From the NCBI GenBank assembly GCA_900404475.1, contig OUQQ01000007.1, positions 9,823-73,822 of the forward strand: DNA of 64,000 nt, written 5' to 3'. The position numbers were made by a program, and so were the translations under genes. The first letter of the stretch is position 1, and the number at the start of each line of letters is the position of its first letter. The notes under the pieces are model-generated. The model ran no database searches. It worked only from the letters and a program-made list of their open reading frames with translations, and had not been told where the DNA came from. The stretch comes from Spongospora subterranea (lineage: Eukaryota > Endomyxa > Phytomyxea > Plasmodiophorida > Plasmodiophoridae). Below, piece after piece: positions 21,455-33,816 of the stretch.

Positions 21455-22677
21455 ATACTGTGCTACCGTCGGTTCATTGTTTCTTTGAATTGTTGTTATT
21501 CAAATCCACTTTTTTCAATCAAGTCTCTTTTACTGGCATTAAACTGCATAAACAGGTTCGCTCCATCACTCGCCAAATTGCAAGTGTCGTTTCGGAAGTT
21601 GCAGAAGTAAGCGAGAAGACCAAAATTTTGCAAGCGAATACGTCGGAGATTAGGTTCAAAACTCGAACTGTAACACAAGCATTAGATGTCCTGCAATCCC
21701 AACTTGGCATACAGCTTGAAATAATCGGTATGGTTACGAACTGTTGCCCAACATATATCGACCTGTTTGCTTAGAAAGCAATGCATTGCGCTGTTTTGAT
21801 GTGAATCTGATTCCTTTTTTACAACTTTCTACGTTCGTCCGCTGTTCAGTATCATGTTCTTCATGGCGAAAAAAATATTCTAGTTTCTGGGCGCTTGGTC
21901 TTCCTTATTGGCAATTGTCTAGCGTATGATGATAAGGATTTTTGCGATTTCGTATATCAATGCATGTCTTTTAGACGATCTCATTGAATCCTCCACCGGT
22001 TCATCACAAGTTCAATGTATCTGTTTCTCAACTGGATCTCTCTTCGTTTATTTGTGGAATCGAATCAAAGCGCTGTCTCTGCGAATCAGCTGAGAGTCCC
22101 GAAGAAATTAATCCTCGCTCTCCGACCTCACAGATGCTATCGTCAACAATGACGAGAAACGGTTCTGATATATCGTTTAGTTTGTCGATATGTGAAAGGC
22201 ATCACACGTCGCAATACGATAGAGAGCTTGAGTTTGCCAAAGCTGTTGTTTCCATTGACAACTGTATCAAAGATGTAAACGAAGATATCCAATTGAGGTC
22301 TAGGGCATTTTTATCACTTTGTGAAAAAGAAAAAATGCTGACACTGAAGATTGCAAAGGCTGAAACAAAGATTGCCTCGCGTGGGAAGGCATTATTAGGT
22401 AATTTTAAGCCTGAATTGTTCAGAGCGATTACTGATTGGCCATGAAAGATTTAAAGACTCAGTTTGCTTCGGATGCACACACGACGATGTTTCTTGAAAA
22501 AGAGTTCAGTTCGATTACTGAGCAATTGAAATGCGAAGCGGGCACAGACTCCATTCTCCTGCAAGAACTTGAAGATCTTCAAAGTAATAATCATTGGCGG
22601 CGCAGCCAGCAATCCTCAAAACAAGATATTCTTCAACAAGAGATCTCCGCTCTTCAAAGGAAGATTGCTTTGCACTA
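21455..22677 (+). CDS. Spliced coiled-coil protein, unknown
   Basis: Several exons can be chained by frame and GT-AG signals. A helical exon around 21540-21725 (RSITRQIASVVSEVAEVSEK, then TRTVTQALDVLQSQLGIQLE) is followed by a 47-nt intron ending TTGCTTAG. Next come a short exon, and an exon near 21851 containing HGEKNILVSGRLVFLIGNCL. A long exon from about 21985 ends in the heptad-rich SRAFLSLCEKEKMLTLKIAK. A final exon from 22447 includes KEFSSITEQLKCEAGTDSIL and ends QEISALQRKIALH at 22677. Two coiled-coil regions are clear. I do not recognise the family; a membrane-traffic or cytoskeletal adaptor would be a guess. The 5' end is not resolved. Confidence 0.45.
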
Positions 22678-22764
22678 AAGCCTAAAGCGGCCGTGATCCC
22701 AGATTTATTCATTAATCGTCTAATAATCGGCAAAATTAAAATTCAATTAAACATTTTGTGTATT

Positions 22765-25700
22765 TTATATGCCCAGATTTTTCTTCTGTAAATAGATTTG
22801 CCTGAGACGAGAGAATTGTTCACGAAAAGGATTATCAGTGAAGCTGAGGCAAAATTCACATAAATCAGCAGCACTGGCAACCATATGAGAATACAGAAGG
22901 GGACTGCCTGATAATGCATCGACATTGGCAGGGGCCAAAATATATTGAATCGACCCAAAAAGAGGAATTCGGGTCAGAGACCAACTACCACACAATTCAA
23001 TGTCAGGCGGGCAGCAGAAACCGATGAATGCTTACTGTTCGATCATTCGAGAGTATATGGTGATCAACTGGTCAACGGGATATTGAACCAGATCCACTAG
23101 AAGAGGAGCGACGAAAGATGGAGTTACATCAGCAGGCGAGACCGCCCGAGTGATATTGTGCTGTTCGAGCAGGTTGCATATTAGCGAGGCTGGGAACATG
23201 AACGCAGAAGTACGATATTGGCGCCCAAGTCTGGACACGACCTCTTTCACCGCAATTCTAATTAATGTTATTAAAAAGAATGTATATCCACACTATCAGC
23301 AAGTACCTCCAATCAGCGTTGTGACCTTCTTTTTCTTGAATAATTGACGAAATAATATTTGAATATAATGCAGCGACAACGTCACGATGCTGGCGACTAT
23401 CTTCTACGAACAATATGCGAAGACACATTTCGAACAGGTTGTGCCTGCACGCGATATCATAGAGTGCATCACCTAGAAAAATGTCAAAGGGCTTTCAGAT
23501 GGCGCACTTGAGGAAAAAAACAGACCCGATAGAAGCTGAGATAAACAAAGAGACAGATCTGTAGTGCCACCAGAGCCTGGTCCCGGTGGTGCTCCTCCAG
23601 CAACTTGATTTCTCCCTTCTTCTTCGACGATGAGATTACCGATTATCTGTGATTGAATTTCTCCTAGTTCCACAGCTTTCCTTAACTCGGATTTCAGAGA
23701 GTGATCTTCTACGCTGCTATGCCGGCTTAGTTCCATTGCGATTTCTAAAAACCTAAAGTGCAAAATTGAAATTTTCATCAGTTCCAACAACACCAACGTA
23801 CCGGATTCTATCCCTGATGTTGAGGTGATGCCCGGACAGTTCAATATTATTTGGCAACTGAGCGAAAAACCTTGCCCCGTCACCGAACTTCTCCAGAGCA
23901 GCCATATACTGATGAAGGCGATCGAACTACGTCAAAACATTAAACGAGTGTATCTCATGGACAGTCTCCTATAGACACCTGTTGATGCTTGACGAGATAA
24001 CTTTGGAACGGCTGACACTCAATATCATATGAAGAGTCAAATTTTTGAGCATAGAAGGGGAAAAAGGAGTTTTCCAAAAAAGAATGCAATGATGTTCGAA
24101 AGCAGGCGGCGAGAGATGCTTTGATTTCTTGCTGAGAAAAAGCCGAAGAGGTTGATGAAATCGCTTCATCTAGCGAACTACAGATGATCTAGGTATGAGG
24201 TACGTTAATGACAACAAAGAACAACACAAAAGGGGGTTCAACCTGATAAGCAGCTTTTTGTCGTAAGGCGATGGATTGCATGTGAAGCCTGCTCTCCTCA
24301 CTGGAAAATTCGGTTGAGGAAGTGCTGCGGTCCAGTGACGACGCACGCCATAAACACAGTTCTACTACATCTGTAAGTCGTCCACGTTCCTATACAAAGA
24401 ATAAGATAATAACCTGCACGAACATTCTCGGCAGTACCATCAGTTTCGCCACAACGGAAGCAAGCGGGAACTCGATATCAGTTGACGCCTAGAGACCAAA
24501 TTTATGGTGCTGCAAATCTTAAACATCATGAAATAAAAACCTTTTTGAAGCATTCCAACGCATCTTGGTGGAGTTTCGAAGCTTTTCTTTCAAGTCTTTG
24601 TGATTTGGCATCTACAAGCAGCTGATTGCCATTGAACAAATAACTATTGTTCATGATAAGTCACAGTACAAATGGTCGGTGAAAGCGACTGCCTACAGAT
24701 CACTAGCGTTGATAAAAGAAGGACATGACGTTCGTAAAAGGCCAACGAGTGACAATCCACCTGCAAAAAAATCAAATCCAACGAGGCGACAAAGTTTGAG
24801 AGTACCCAATTACCTTCAACTTCCATGAAAGCACGAATCAAACTCTGCAAACACTTAATTCCCTGAGACTTCGCAGCAATGAACCAAACAGAAAACAGAA
24901 AGTCAATAAACAATACCGATCCCATGATGTCTTTGAACGCACTCGATTCTAACGTGAAGCGATCCCCGTTATCCATAATTTGAAGAATTTGGGGAAGGCA
25001 TTCTGATTGACAAAGCAGAAAACAAAGACGTAATACCTATTATAAATAAGTTATAGTAATTAAAATATAAGGGAAAATTAATACTTCGATGGTCCTCGAG
25101 ATAAGTTTGTGCAAAGCATTCGTTGAACTTAGCTCTACGCTGCCGGCTGCAAAATCATGAGCTTGTGCTTGTCGGCACTAAAAATTCTTAGCAAAGAAAA
25201 TATCGATGAGGTGGTCGAATTTACCTTGGGAAGTTGATAATCGCTAATGAAACGATAAAGATTGGTCAGAGAGTAAAGCAATTCAGACTGAGCCTGCGGC
25301 TGTAGGCGAAACTGCGTTTGGTGTTGATCTCGAAATACCAGGCTTGTGAACCAAATCGAGCGCAGAAGCCGCGAAGTGGTGAGGTACAACGAGTTATGCG
25401 CAAACGAACAAGTGACATTGTGATCGAGCTGATTCACGATTGCACGACAATCAGTTGCAGCACAGAACAAGGGAACAGCCGAATACGCACACTGTTGACT
25501 TGAAAAGAAGACTCTCCTCCAAAAGTTATAAACGCATCAATGGCTGCCTGCCTAACAGTTTGATTCTGATCAAAATGTGTAAAATTGCGTTCAGGTGCAG
25601 CCTCGTTACGACGATCCTGAACAAAAAATACGTTTTAGGTGACGCATGTGTTTGAAAATTAGTTTTTACCTGAATGATATATATTCCCTGACTCGTGGAA

Positions 25701-27933
25701 TGACTCGGTTTGTCAAAATCAACAACTTTTGGGCAACAAATAATGCTCAGCAGCATAGCGCAGGATTCAACCATCCCAAATTTCTTCATTAATTCTAGTA
25801 AACTCGAACTACTGTGTTCGGAATTTAGCAGATCGGATACCTAAATCATAACAAAATCAACTGACTAGGCGGTGCAGTGAAATCCACAAAGTTTGAAACC
25901 TGCTCAATTGGACGGTTCAATGAGTAAATGATGACCCTTGCAGCAGTGAGGACGATAAATCTAGGAGCTGGAACCGCATGCTGAAAAGCAAGCGGCGATA
26001 AGCCAGCCATTGGGACCTGAGAGCTCGAGTTTCGAAGCAATGTGGCAGCCAGAGGCGCTTTATTCAAAAAGCCACCAATGGGTGCGGCCTTAATATCGTG
26101 AACACGGCAATCTTGGAAATCGAATATAAGCTGAAAATTGACATACATTTGACAATGTGATACCGAGAGTATGGCTTTCGACATTTTCATCTGCAGATGC
26201 CGTCATCGGTTGTGTATTACCAGAAGCCGTTGCCGATAACGAATCATCACCTGACTTAATCAACGATACCGCAATCAGCGTATCAAACTGAGGATCACGC
26301 ATATCTGCAACAAGAAGGTTCCCATTGGCGTATATTGCCGATCTAACATCAGAGGGGCTTTGGCCTAATGAAGGTCTCAGTATTTAGAAGCTGCCTAGTA
26401 CAGCAAGATACCTTTACTGAAAAAAGGTTTATATTTTTTCCGTATTGTCCCAGAGCTTGGTGCATCGATGTATCTTGGGCATATACGAACAGATTCAACA
26501 ACCAATGGCTCGCCCTTTGTCGATTTCAGGAAAACACGATGACCATGATTCGTAATAACACATAGGTCACTGGATGGGAACATATGATGCACGGATAAAC
26601 CAACTAAAACAATCATCAGCACATTCAGTTGGAATGCGGCTCAACAAATGGAGCATGCTCCAGTTCGACATTAAAATTCTGATTATTTGACTTACTTATA
26701 GAGAAATCAGTTCCAGCGTCGGCGCCAAGGCTCCGTTTGATTTCTGAGCTATCAGTAATGATCGGCCCTAGACATTCATCAAACTTTCCAGTCCCTAGTT
26801 CGTACTTGAAAAGACAGCTAGATTTGCTCAACCCGTAAAGATTGCACTGAGCACATGTAAGAAAAATAGGAGCAGTGCCGATACAGGGAGCACCTTGACA
26901 TCATCCACAATCAAATCCACCAGAGGATCAGTCGAACGAAAAAGACTAAATACAGGAAAGAGGACAGATAATTTATCGGTCCTTTCAAAAATCAATATCA
27001 AGGCAAAAATTGTTCAGTGATAAGTTCTACCAACATTGACGTGTGGCTCAATTTCCGACATTTTTTGGAAAACCATCTCGAGCCAGGTGAATAATCAATT
27101 TCATAAACACGACCATCCTTGCCTACGCACCGTTGATAAACCAGTGATTGGTTCGTAACATCTATTACCGGCAGCAAAAATTCTCGATGACGGGGGAGGA
27201 GTGCAGACAATCTTTAGCATATGTACACCATCGGAACAAGCATAGTATGACGCTGCAACATATAACGTCACTACCGCAGCGACAGGGCAGTTCCGATAAC
27301 TGACTTTTCTTTAATTCAATATCTCCAGATTGTGAACCGCCTTCAAAGCAGACGCCAAGGATGACAATTTCTGATGTCGTAGCGACGACAAGCAGATACT
27401 CGATTTCATCAATAAAGACGCCTGGTTTTGGAGTTATCAACGCTACGCTGATTATGATTTGATCAAAATCATCATAAGCATACACCGACCTAAACATGAA
27501 ATCAGGGCAAACTAGACCCAGTCTGTTGGAATACAGACCCGTCGTTATAGTTGAACAGAAACAACCTATTGTCAATGGTGATGTAAACTCTATTGATTTC
27601 GGGAAGAATGCCAAGAAAGCTTTTGCATTCAAGACCTGAGCCGAAACAGTCAGCAGTCTGAGATTTGTTCGGCGCTGCATCAACGTACGATCATACTGAT
27701 CCAGAATTGTTTGCGGCAGATAGGCATACCGTTCGCAGTGCATCGCTGCACCCTACAATGCAACCGAACAATAACTGGGTAGATTCCGTTGAAAACGCAA
27801 ACGATGAATTTACCTGATAAACATAGTTGTCAAGTTTCACCTGTTTCTGTTCATCTGAGAGAAAAGATTGTGCCAGTTTCTCAGTGGCTTGTGATAATTG
27901 CGGTAAGTCGTCAGGTGTGGATGACGGGAACAT
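22765..27933 (-). CDS. NUP155: Nucleoporin NUP155/Nup170 (inner ring of nuclear pore)
   Basis: Long minus-strand gene of many short-intron exons. The N-terminal propeller is recognisable: IIISVALITPKPGVF and YLLVVATTSEIVILGVCFEG match the family block DGL..TILAVGLVKPKAGIF/LVLATPVDIVILG. KDGRVYEIDYSPGSRWFSKK and CRKLSHTS match the KDGCLYEVAY...WFSQRCRKINHS block. Further down, FFSKGILL, the helical solenoid exons at 25.8-23.4 kb and the C-terminal block PASLICNLLEQHNI ... LLVDLVQYPVDQLITIYSRM follow the family order. The last intron, with acceptor GTGGTAG, joins to a final exon ending at 22765. The first ATG in the first clear exon is at 27933 (MFPSSTPDDLPQ); a short upstream exon is possible. 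NUP155 anchors the inner ring to the pore membrane and binds NUP35/NUP93. Exon borders were not all resolved. Confidence 0.9.
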
Positions 27934-28422
27934 GATGAACGGGGCGATGTCGACTCCCGCGAACGTCACCGTTGCCGAGGTGTGGTGCAGCAAATCGTCC
28001 ACCCCGAGCCGCAATCCTAATGCATACGATGAACGATTGAGAGTGAATAGTGCACTGAACCAGCGGGGTCACCTGACTCCCTCCCGATACACGGCAATGT
28101 GCAGAAACGTAGGTCGAAACGTAATAGACCCGTCACGGACAACTGGAGATGAGGGCCAACTTTCTGACAATTTCCAACTCAACAAAGGCTGGCCCCAAAT
28201 TGCTCATCTGGGTTGATCATCCGCAAAGTTTGACATCGCCTGATGAAGAAGTTCCAACCATGGTTGTCGACATAGCTGCGCTGCCGATCTTAGCGTACTG
28301 CGCAACAACATGATGGTGGATGAAAAGTAGTATTTACTTGATATTGACGAAATCGCAGAATATATAGTGTTTATGAAACAGGTCATTTGATAAATATACA
28401 GTGGCTATTGACTGACACAAAA

Positions 28423-30689
28423 TTAATCTTTTCTTGAATCTGTAAAAGAGAGTGATCTTCTTTTTAACATCAGCGCATCTGGTCTCGTTCTGCTGCGCGT
28501 GCTGACAGTGCCGTCGATACGCTCGTATTCGTCGTCGTCCCCCGCTTGAGGAAGATGTGCGCTCATCTCCATCGGTATCTCATTCACGACCCGGAATTTA
28601 CCGCAATTATTAAGATGCTCGTTTTCTACACGAAAAATCACCCATTGCCCACGCCGTAAGATCTCTCCAATCGACAGGGCTAGTAGAAGCACTTCGTGGT
28701 TGACGAAAATGATACTGTTGGGCGAAATCGTGAATACCCAGGTTACACGAAGCAGTAGGTTGGTGATGACTGCAAAATAATAAACCTATAACGCTAAAAC
28801 GTTAAGGATATCGCTTCATGAAACGATTATCAAATATTACCCAAGGCGAAAACAACAGTTTGGACCTAAGAAAGAAATGTGGACTCCCTTTTTCAGCCAA
28901 ACCCCAATCCATGAGAACATCCCAGCCAAAAGAAAAAGCAGTGCCTACAATGGCAACAGCAATCCAGATGATCAGCAAGCTGGTATTCCCTTTATATGAA
29001 TCAGCTGTATATCAGGTTAGGAACTACTGAGAAATAAACAGAGGGGCTGGAGACCTACAAAGAAGTGAGAAAAAGGTGACCATTAAGGCGGCAGCATACT
29101 TGCCAGCGTTCGCAAGATGGGGAAACGATTGCTTGGTGTCCATATAGCGTCGAAGGCATTGGGCAAAACGCCACCAGTATGGCAGAAAAGCGAGGACCCA
29201 TCGACCAACGGATACCGAATGGGTGCACATTTCCATCGAATGGCTGAGAAACCCTCCCGTGACGTAGAAGCAGACAGCATAGTTGAGGTCGTAAAACACG
29301 CGAACCATTGATGTTAAAAAATCGGCCAAAAAGAAATGCTGGAACTGCACTGCTGAAAACGGCGCTACGATGATCGATGAGAAGGTTTGCAGAAGGAAGA
29401 CTCTGGTCCGGCGGAATAGAATATTGAATGGGCAAAACATCATCAGAAACAGTGCAACAAACGCGCAGAGGTGAAACACTCCAGAATCAACGTGAGAATT
29501 AGTCGAGAAGAGAGTCACGACCAGAAAGAGTGTAAGGCAAGATAGAACAAGGACGAAACTTGACGCTGCAATTAGAATAATCTGGTTGCTTCGTAGAAGT
29601 GTGTTAGGATCGGCATTCATTATAAATCCATAATTGATTTGCTTCTTGGCAAATATCGCAATATCGACGCCCCATACAGTTAGGGCGAACACAAGTAGAA
29701 TTAGAAACCTAAACGTGGGAAATGCTGCAAGGAACTCATCCGGAATTTCGTGTCGAGGGTTCAGAAGGAATATTGTTGCGATGACGCCAATCAGCGCTAT
29801 CAATAAACCGACAGTGACGCCAGCGGTAAATGATGTTCCATGGGACATTTTCTTGGGTAGAATCCTCAACATTTCAACACCGGCAGAGTGATTCCCGTCC
29901 GTATATAAACTGACAAATTCCTCCTAGAAAACAAATTCGAGTTTAGCGAGCGGAGGCCAGACCTAACGGACTCCAATACCTGGACTTTCTTCATGAGCTT
30001 CAAGACAATATCAAGAGGAGGATATCGGTCAGGATGGCTCAAAACGGGCATTATAACGTCTTTCGACGTTTTCCACGAAGAAATCTTGTCATGCTTTTTC
30101 AGAATCTTGGCGATTCCGACGTAATTCAAAACATGAAAATTTTGTAGATGTTGAAGACCTTGGAATAACCATTGACAAGTTAGGCGAAACTTATTCCCAT
30201 GAAATTTTTTATCCCTCTTCAACGATTGTCTCTTCTGGTGGGCTTTGGCAGTCATTGCTTCCACTTGCGAACAGAAAAATTCCTCTTGGTCTCTGAAGAA
30301 ACGCGAAATCTTTTGTAATTCTGATTCAAGGAATCGGAAAAACACGAGTTCAATATCACGATGGTCAATGTTTGCTGGCAAAAGAGTATCTTCACAATGG
30401 AAAAGCAGTAGTTAGCAAAGACTAAACAATCCTATGAAGGAAAGAGCGTACCTAGTGCTGCGGCATGATCCTCGCCAACCGGACTGTCGCTAATATTTAC
30501 CATAAAAGCTCGGCCTGTTGCGTCTGTTAACACTCGAACATTCCTGGGAAGGCTATCGTCTGGGACAGCGGATTGCGATTCTATATTTTTCAGTTGCTTG
30601 AGAATCTTCTTCAGCTGCTTGTAATTCAGATACTGCGAGTGCCATTCTGGAATCGCCGATATTGACAAATACTTCCCGAACTTCACCAT
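28423..30689 (-). CDS. XPR1: XPR1/SYG1 phosphate exporter (SPX + EXS domains)
   Basis: Begins MVKFGKYLSISAIPEWHSQY, the canonical SPX start. Exon 1 is 30452-30689 and its phase-1 intron ends GTGAAG before 30389. Exon 2 completes the SPX domain with FFRFLESELQKISRFF and NYVGIAKILKKHDK, whose lysines form the inositol-pyrophosphate site. After a CAG|GTATTG donor the EXS part follows with about eight helices: VTVGLLIALIGVIATIFLLN, WGVDIAIFAKKQINYGFI and PYWWRFAQCLRRYMDTKQSF, then PHLANAGKY. Later exons include SLLIIWIAVAIVGTAFSFGW, DVLMDWGLAEKG and the family hallmark FRVENEHLNNCGKFRVVNEI, with a tail ending at 28423. XPR1 exports phosphate across the plasma membrane and is gated by inositol pyrophosphates through SPX. 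All recognised blocks are present, so it is probably functional. Confidence 0.96.
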
Positions 30690-31480
30690 GAATTACAGCC
30701 GACGCCGATTTTATGAGAAGGTCAGGTCGGCTCTGACCACGCCGAGCCAGCCAGATTGACTTATCTGGACTTGAATTTGAACCTTGACCGCGGGATTTCT
30801 GGCTGCAGTTGAACTCGGCCCGCCAACCGTTATTGTATCCGATGCGGATGCGGAACTGGAATTATTCTGCGCTGGCCCTTGGGCAGAAAGATGGCGCCAG
30901 CGGGGTGACCTGATAGTCGCAGTGTGTAGCGGCCTCGTGCGGAGATTACACGGGACTCGTAGTGGGATTAATCACCTGAATTAATGCTCGATCGAAAAAA
31001 GAGTGCTGATCAACCCGACCTGGAATACCTTCTGGTTAAAGGTCTACCAGGGGGTGTAGACTTTTTGTTGGGATTCGCAATGTCCATCCGAGAACTATCT
31101 GTTGAATCAGCGGACATCATTCGATATCATTGCGTATACCTACTACGGTGGAAGAACGGGGCACGGGACGTGAAAACATGTCAAACATTTCAAAATAGTG
31201 TCTTAGGTTTTCAACAGCTCCAAGGCTCAGCACTACTCAATCGACCTTGATAAACTCATTGGAGCTGAGGCAACTTTGATCGCACGAGATGCTGCTTCTG
31301 CGTGTGTTTCGAAATATTTTCAGTGTATAATCTGGCATGATTTGAAACGCCTCCAGTGAAAATGCAGTGGCTGAATTGTAAGCCAGCGTTTCGGCAACGG
31401 TCACTTATGGAATCAATGGAGGCGTTAATATGTTGAAGATAGACTGGAACGACATCGATCAGAAATCATCTAAATGGCAT
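30690..31480. other. Intergenic stretch upstream of XPR1, no supported gene
   Basis: Contains only short frames (30784-30984, 30984-31250) with no domain and no matching splice signals. It includes the presumed XPR1 promoter next to 30689. No repeat or RNA gene is evident. Confidence 0.4.
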
Positions 31481-31489
31481 CCCTCTCTA

Positions 31490-31790
31490 TATGTTCTGGA
31501 CGTCGTCGTGGCGAAACCGAGCGAACATTCAAAGTCATGGATATTTACGGTGGTGTTGGAGTTATCAAAGCTACGAGTGATCGAAATCATCGAACGCATA
31601 CACAGAACTGAAAACATAAGTCAAGTCAAACCAAACCCAATTTGTTCGATGCACAAACTCGTCGTTACAGTTGATCAAGAAAGGCTACGTTAATTGGGTC
31701 ACAACGCTGGTGGTTTCGGTAGGAATTCCAAGGAAAATTTGGCATTCGCGATCTGAGCTGAAATGTCAGCCACCTGAACGCTGCCCCAAG
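31490..31790 (-). pseudogene. Decayed partial copy of NUP155 propeller region
   Basis: The plus-strand text 31490-31790 lines up with 27360-27660 inside NUP155 in the same orientation. Shared blocks include GTCGT.G.GAC near the start, GGTTTTGGAGTTATCAACGC against GGTGTTGGAGTTATCAAAGC, GATC(G/A)AAATCATC, CGTCGTTA(T/C)AGTTGA, GGAAGAATGCCAAG against GGAATTCCAAGG, and GCATTC(A/G)(A/C)GA.CTGAGC. Substitutions and indels are spread throughout and the minus-strand frame is interrupted. It is a fragment of about 300 bp, inserted about 3.5 kb upstream of the NUP155 start, on the far side of XPR1. Confidence 0.65.
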
Positions 31791-31841
31791 ATAATCCAAC
31801 ATATTTTACTGTTCCGTAACTGGAACATTTAACTTAACTAA

Positions 31842-32083
31842 TCAAGGTTCGATGAAGGAATTTCCCTTCTCGACGTTGAAATTCGAAGAACAAAAAATAT
31901 TAGTATTGACGATCTGTTGTTATTTGAACTTCGTGGCATTGCATCGTTAGACAATTTTCTTGATCCGACGCTTAAACTTTGGGTTGCTCTATGCGTGCAG
32001 TGCGGTCACCGGAGGGAACAATCTGAAATCCATGCCAAAAACCTAAACAAATCTCAGATTCCAAAAATTCTGAAGCTATAAAT
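31842..32083 (+). other. Open stretch without start codon, possible exon
   Basis: From about 31846 to the stop at 32081 a frame of some 78 codons runs without interruption and includes DDLLLFELRGIASLDNFLD and LKLWVALCVQCGHRREQ. A CAAG|GTTC context stands at its 5' end. No family is recognised and no partner exon is found. It could be an exon of an unseen gene or part of a decayed insert next to the NUP155 fragment and the foldback element. Confidence 0.25.
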
Positions 32084-32266
32084 ACTTACCGTCTGAAAAC
32101 GTGCCCTCAAAATACGGCACGTCCAGGCTCAATGATCTGACACAAAACTTCACCCTCCGGTGGCCGTACTTACGGTATACAGTACAACGGTCAAACCAAA
32201 TTTGGAAAATTGGATCAAAATTGGTATCGCCACCAAGGCAAAAGTCTGAAGAACAACAGATCGTGT

Positions 32267-32434
32267 GCTCAATAATTAGAGCCGTGGTTTTCATATCGTC
32301 CTTTTGGTGCCAAATACAAATCCCCCCACGACACACTATCGTTGGGCCTGTTCCATTAACCCAACGATGGTCGCGGGGGGATTCGTATTCGGCCCGAAAG
32401 GTCGATATTAAAACCACAGCACGATTTATTGGGC
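32267..32434. repeat. 168-bp foldback (inverted-repeat) element
   Basis: The two halves are imperfect reverse complements. The core ATCGTTGGG(13-nt loop)CCCAACGAT at about 32338-32368 is perfect. Outward the arms carry GAATCCCCCCGCGA against AAATCCCCCCACGA on the other side, then CGTATTCGG against TATTTGGC, ACCACAGCAC against GCCGTGGT, and GGGC against GCTC at the ends. Arms are about 75 bp with roughly 75-80% pairing. A long hairpin of this type is typical of a foldback or MITE-like insertion. Short frames on both strands here mirror each other because of the symmetry and are not genes. Confidence 0.75.
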
Positions 32435-32670
32435 AAACTTCAATAGGTGGAACACGCAGAGAAACTTGGAGAAACATCTGGGAAACCATTTGGCGTTTAT
32501 TTACTCAATTAGTCCCTACTTATAATATTGACAATCATGATGACAAGCAGAAAATAGACCTGTAACCGTCAACGGTAATGGCATCCAACAAACTGTTTAG
32601 TAACAGATGCGCCGGTAACCGTAAAGTCCGCAGTGTCGGGGACTTCCAAAATTCACGAACACTAGGAAAA

Positions 32671-33794
32671 ATGGCAGATCCATCAGATAACAAGCCACTC
32701 GGTGCCTTAGGAACGGGCCAGGAAAGGCTAAGAGGCAGAGGTCGTGGCCGTGGGCTTCGCAAGGTGAATTGCGTTCTCCTGTAAGCAAAAAAAGTAACTT
32801 CAATGTAATTATAGTTCGCACCTGTGGTTGCTCCTAGGCGGACAACGTGTTTAGACAATGGTATTGTCAAGCCAACATTACCGAAATTGTTGGAAGTGGT
32901 CCAGCGTCCAGAAAAATTGGAAAAAGTACGCCCGAGAAAATTCGATGCTGCAGTTAAGACCACGGTTGCCTTTGTTGCCAATGATGCGAAGAAATCGTCG
33001 TCGTTCGTTCCCAATGATCGAGGTCTTCGCGTGGGCGCATCGATTGCCTCCTATCCCTCGACTCCTTCTGGGTCGCCGCTACATCACGGCGCGGGCGATA
33101 TGGATATTGATGATGAAGATATGGATGGCTTGTCCTCATCATTCGCGCCACTAGTGCTTCCAATGGTTTATGAGAACAAATCGCCGCCCGCAGCAAATGC
33201 TTCTGATGATATTAAGCCCGTTGATGCCGATTTTCAGCCTAATCTCGCCGATTTTCTGCTGAAAACCGCTTCGAACAAGTCAGCATCGTCTCCGCAGTTC
33301 ATGTTCTGGCAATTGCCATGCCAGCTTCCTGTCCCGGCGACATCAATCAAGTCTGAAGGATCGACGAATCAAAAAGTTAGTATGTCCGGCGTTATCATAC
33401 TTTTCAGAAAAGTAACATTTTTCAGTTGAAAAACGATGCCGTTGAATTAAACAAGGAAAATGATATCCTTGACAAACTTTCTCAGATGTTTTCTGAAAAT
33501 AGACCGAGATTGCCATCCGGATTTCTAGGAAAAATCGTTGTATACAAGTCTGGAAAAGTACTTCTAAGATGCGGCGAAGTCGATTTTGTTGTCAACAGTG
33601 GCACGGTAAGACGTATATGTTTTTAATGATCTCATTGTCACTTAAACATGAAACAGGACTATCCATTTAGGCAAGAAATGATATCTCTCGATAAGGAAAG
33701 TCTGACATGTCATCGACTCGGCGTCGTAACTCGCCGGATAGTCTGCACCCCTGATCTGTCCGTCCTCGGTCTGAGATGTGGTAATAAAGGATAA
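32671..33794 (+). CDS. POLR3D: RNA polymerase III subunit RPC4/RPC53
   Basis: Four exons, join(32671..32763, 32815..33375, 33426..33605, 33657..33794), encoding 323 residues; all introns are about 50 nt and phase 0. The N-terminus is a low-complexity basic region with an RGRGRGRG tract. The middle is acidic and disordered. The C-terminus holds the RPC4 domain: QFMFWQLPCQLP (family: FFQLP..LP), LPSGFLGKIVVYKSGKVLLR followed by CGEVDFVVNSGT, and a final exon with VVTRRIVCTPDL. RPC4 pairs with RPC5 on Pol III and acts in initiation and termination of tRNA and 5S rRNA genes. Its stop lies 22 bp from the stop of the convergent WDR91 gene, so the mRNA ends must overlap. Confidence 0.93.
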
Positions 33795-33816
33795 TTTACT
33801 TCAAAATAGATAGCGA

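Noticed and set aside
32076..32565. Mirror-image open frames on both strands at 32.1-32.6 kb
   Set aside because: The two frames resemble each other because the DNA is an inverted repeat; neither has a domain.
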